Source: Candidatus Coatesiibacteriota bacterium (GTDB lineage: Bacteria > B130-G9). From it: a stretch of 7,896 nt of DNA. The stretch is taken from assembly GCA_003647755.1 (NCBI GenBank), contig QMNL01000060.1, positions 1 through 7,896 of the forward strand, in the 5' to 3' direction. Below the pieces are notes generated by a model, which was not told where the DNA came from, did not search any database, and saw only the letters and a list, made by a program, of their open reading frames with translations. This document shows, piece by piece, positions 6,539 to 7,896 of this stretch. How positions within the stretch are numbered: position 1 is the stretch's first letter; every line of letters begins with the position of its first letter. The position numbers were made by a program, and so were the translations under genes.

Positions 6539-7539
6539 AGTGTTTCAAGCCAGATAATTTGCATTGTGAGTTCCACTATTAAGCAGACTAGGGGCAGAAG
6601 AATGACGAGCATGTTAAGAAGCAGCGTGCCGGCGCAGAGCGATTCGAGCTCCTTTGGGGTGGCATTTTTCCCGGCCTGCGCGATGAGCAGATTCTTCAGA
6701 ACGACCGGGACCAGAATGAGTGGTAGGAACTTATACGGGAACGAGAAAGCCACCACGGCCGTGAGGAAAGAGAATGTGAGTGTCGATAAAACTAGTATGA
6801 AGTAAAGCACGGTTGCCAGCGAAGGACCGAGCAGAACCACCAAGTTGTTCTTTCTGACCACCTTGTCCGCCTCGTAGTCGGGGAACTCGTTGATGAGTAT
6901 TACGGCTGCAATGCTGGTCATGATGGGCAGCGCCACGAAGGTACTGACGAGGTCGAAACGGCCAACTTGCAGGTAATAGCCGGTGTTGACCGTGAGCCAT
7001 CCATAGGCGAGGCCGATCAGAACCTCGCCAACTCCGTGGTAAGCCCACTGGACCGGTTTTGCTGAGTAGAATGCTCCCGCCGCGATGCCGACTGCCCCGA
7101 GCAAGAGGGTATATGATCCACAGTTGTAGTAAAATTGCAGGGCTAGACCGATAGCGGCGATCGGGATTAAGAGCAGCAAGCCAGCGGCGAGCGCAGAAGA
7201 CCTCTTGATTTGGCCTGTCTGAAGAGCTCTGGTGCCGCCCGAGAACGCGTTAAAACTGCGGTTTATGGTGTCGCCCTCGTAGTCGAAGTACTCGCCCAGG
7301 TAGTATGTAACCAACATTATCAACACGACACCCAGGCCGCCCAGAATCATCACCTGCCAGCTAGTCGAGTGGCCGTAAAAACTCGCCAGCAGATAGCCCA
7401 GTATGTATGGCAAGAGGCCGACCAGGTGGAACTTGGGCCTCGATAAACTGAACCACAGGCGAAGTTTCTCAAACCAAGCGATTTGCTCTGACGCCTCTTG
7501 ACCGACTACGTTCGTTGAGGAGAGAGTTTCATCATTCAT
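6535..7539 (-). CDS. UbiA-family membrane prenyltransferase (MenA-like)
   Basis: UbiA enzymes attach a polyprenyl chain from its diphosphate to an aromatic or other acceptor inside the membrane. The 334-residue protein is largely hydrophobic, with about eight or nine membrane segments after a hydrophilic N-terminus (1-28) and a typical S-R-P-K-F-H entry (33-38). The first Asp-rich motif is G-E-Y-F-D-Y-E-G-D (82-90), where N-D-x-x-D is more usual, so the leading N-D is replaced by G-E while D86 and D90 remain. The family's S-G-G-T/S-R block follows (100-104). The second motif is N-E-F-P-D-Y-E-A-D-K (217-226), of the kind seen in MenA and related enzymes. MenA (dihydroxynaphthoate to demethylmenaquinone) is one candidate; other lipid-quinone or lipid roles remain open. 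No other men or ubi genes are in view. It is first in a two-gene minus-strand operon; the ATG at 7539 has no strong RBS. Confidence 0.88.
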   Translation of the reverse strand: MNDETLSSTNVVGQEASEQIAWFEKLRLWFSLSRPKFHLVGLLPYILGYLLASFYGHSTSWQVMILGGLGVVLIMLVTYYLGEYFDYEGDTINRSFNAFSGGTRALQTGQIKRSSALAAGLLLLIPIAAIGLALQFYYNCGSYTLLLGAVGIAAGAFYSAKPVQWAYHGVGEVLIGLAYGWLTVNTGYYLQVGRFDLVSTFVALPIMTSIAAVILINEFPDYEADKVVRKNNLVVLLGPSLATVLYFILVLSTLTFSFLTAVVAFSFPYKFLPLILVPVVLKNLLIAQAGKNATPKELESLCAGTLLLNMLVILLPLVCLIVELTMQIIWLETL

Positions 7540-7826
7540 GCTGGCGATTGTAACATGGCGGTCGATTTGGAGTAAAGATAACTATGCTGGAGTGCCGTGG
7601 GCACCTGAGGCAGCTGCCATGCCTAGCTCGATGACGAGCCACCGCGGCCGGGGACATGTTGAGTCGCTAGCGCATTCTGCCCGCCCGAGCCGAGCTACTG
7701 CTGTATAGATTCATGAAGCTGTTGTCCACGCACGACGCGAAAACGCGGTGATGCGGAGCGGGGAGGTAAACCTTCCGAAGGTGGTTATTCTATGCCTCGT
7801 ACTAGGTTTGCCGCCGAGAATGACGC
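7540..7826. other. Intergenic region between divergent genes
   Basis: No gene was recognised in about 290 nt. It contains a short hairpin GTGCC/GGCAC with a 3 nt loop (7592-7604), a 10 bp palindrome GGCAGCTGCC (7609-7618) and a dyad ACCTTC-c-GAAGGT (7771-7783) lying 43 nt before the rightward promoter. These could be operator sites, but nothing shows it. Positions 7588-7600 resemble the start of the hairpin repeat. Confidence 0.5.
7771..7783. promoter_or_regulatory. Possible operator dyad upstream of the rightward promoter
   Basis: ACCTTC and GAAGGT are perfect inverted half-sites with one central base, centred about 53 nt upstream of the -35 box. That is a plausible activator position but could be chance. 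Confidence 0.25.
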
Positions 7827-7855
7827 TTGACATTTTGTGGGCGAGGCACTATATT
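7827..7855 (+). promoter_or_regulatory. Strong sigma70-type promoter
   Basis: A perfect -35 TTGACA (7827-7832), an optimal 17 nt spacer and a -10 TATATT (7850-7855, five of six to consensus) predict transcription rightward from about 7862. It drives whatever lies beyond the window edge. Confidence 0.7.
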
Positions 7856-7879
7856 TTAGGTACAAGGATGTGGAACACA

Positions 7880-7896
7880 ATGGGTAGCTGTGATGA
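7880..7896 (+). CDS. Possible start of a gene running off the right edge (partial)
   Basis: ATG 7880 is preceded by AAGGA (7864-7868) at 11 nt and lies just downstream of the predicted transcription start. Five codons are visible (M-G-S-C-D). An in-frame ATG at 7868 is an alternative start. Too little is present to identify a product, and the transcript could equally be an RNA gene. Confidence 0.25.

Noticed and set aside
7550..7580. Minus-strand TTTACT...TACAAT as the prenyltransferase promoter
   Set aside because: The -35 match is weak and the -10 lies too close to the ATG to leave a normal leader.
7793..7831. A 12-codon ORF (ATG...TGA) before the right-hand promoter
   Set aside because: It has no strong RBS and no recognisable product, and its end overlaps the -35 box; chance is the simpler reading.

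Overview
This window looks like bacterial chromosome of moderate to high GC from an organism I cannot place below domain level. The evidence for Bacteria is a bacterial-type elongation factor G, Shine-Dalgarno sites, TTG and GTG starts, tightly packed genes and a near-consensus sigma70-type promoter. There are no rRNA or tRNA genes, CRISPR arrays, transposases or phage genes. The base composition of the main genes looks even, so nothing stands out as recently transferred.

Layout, left to right. (1) Positions 2-412, plus strand: the C-terminal end of a protein cut by the window edge, resembling the Mrr/restriction-endonuclease-like tail found on some site-specific DNA methyltransferases. (2) Positions 455-5499, plus strand: a compact run of four genes that is probably one operon. 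They are an IlvD/Edd-family iron-sulfur dehydratase (TTG start), a Sir2-family NAD-dependent protein deacylase (TTG start, 3 nt after the dehydratase), an EF-G-type translation GTPase (33 nt gap) and a small single-pass membrane protein whose ATG overlaps the EF-G stop. (3) Positions 5500-5857: a convergent intergenic region. It holds an unusual structured repeat, with two tandem hairpins sharing the loop GCTTGA inside a closing stem and an inverted half-copy about 65 nt further on. (4) Positions 5858-7539, minus strand: a two-gene operon of a UbiA-family membrane prenyltransferase and, translationally coupled to it by a GTGA overlap, a HAD-superfamily phosphatase. (5) Positions 7540-7896: about 290 nt without a recognisable gene, then a strong promoter (TTGACA, 17 nt, TATATT) pointing right and the possible first codons of a gene running off the window.

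How they may work together: the plus-strand operon joins a metabolic Fe-S dehydratase, a protein deacylase and a divergent translation factor. That suggests a link between metabolic state (NAD, acylation, Fe-S) and translation, but this is inference from gene order alone. The minus-strand pair suggests prenyl transfer to a quinone or lipid precursor plus a phosphatase step. The points most worth a second look are the repeat, whose stem changes are compensated between copies; the EF-G domain IV, where both tip loops differ from the translocase consensus; and the sirtuin, which has a class III-like front end but lacks the Tyr-x-x-Arg acyl-binding motif.
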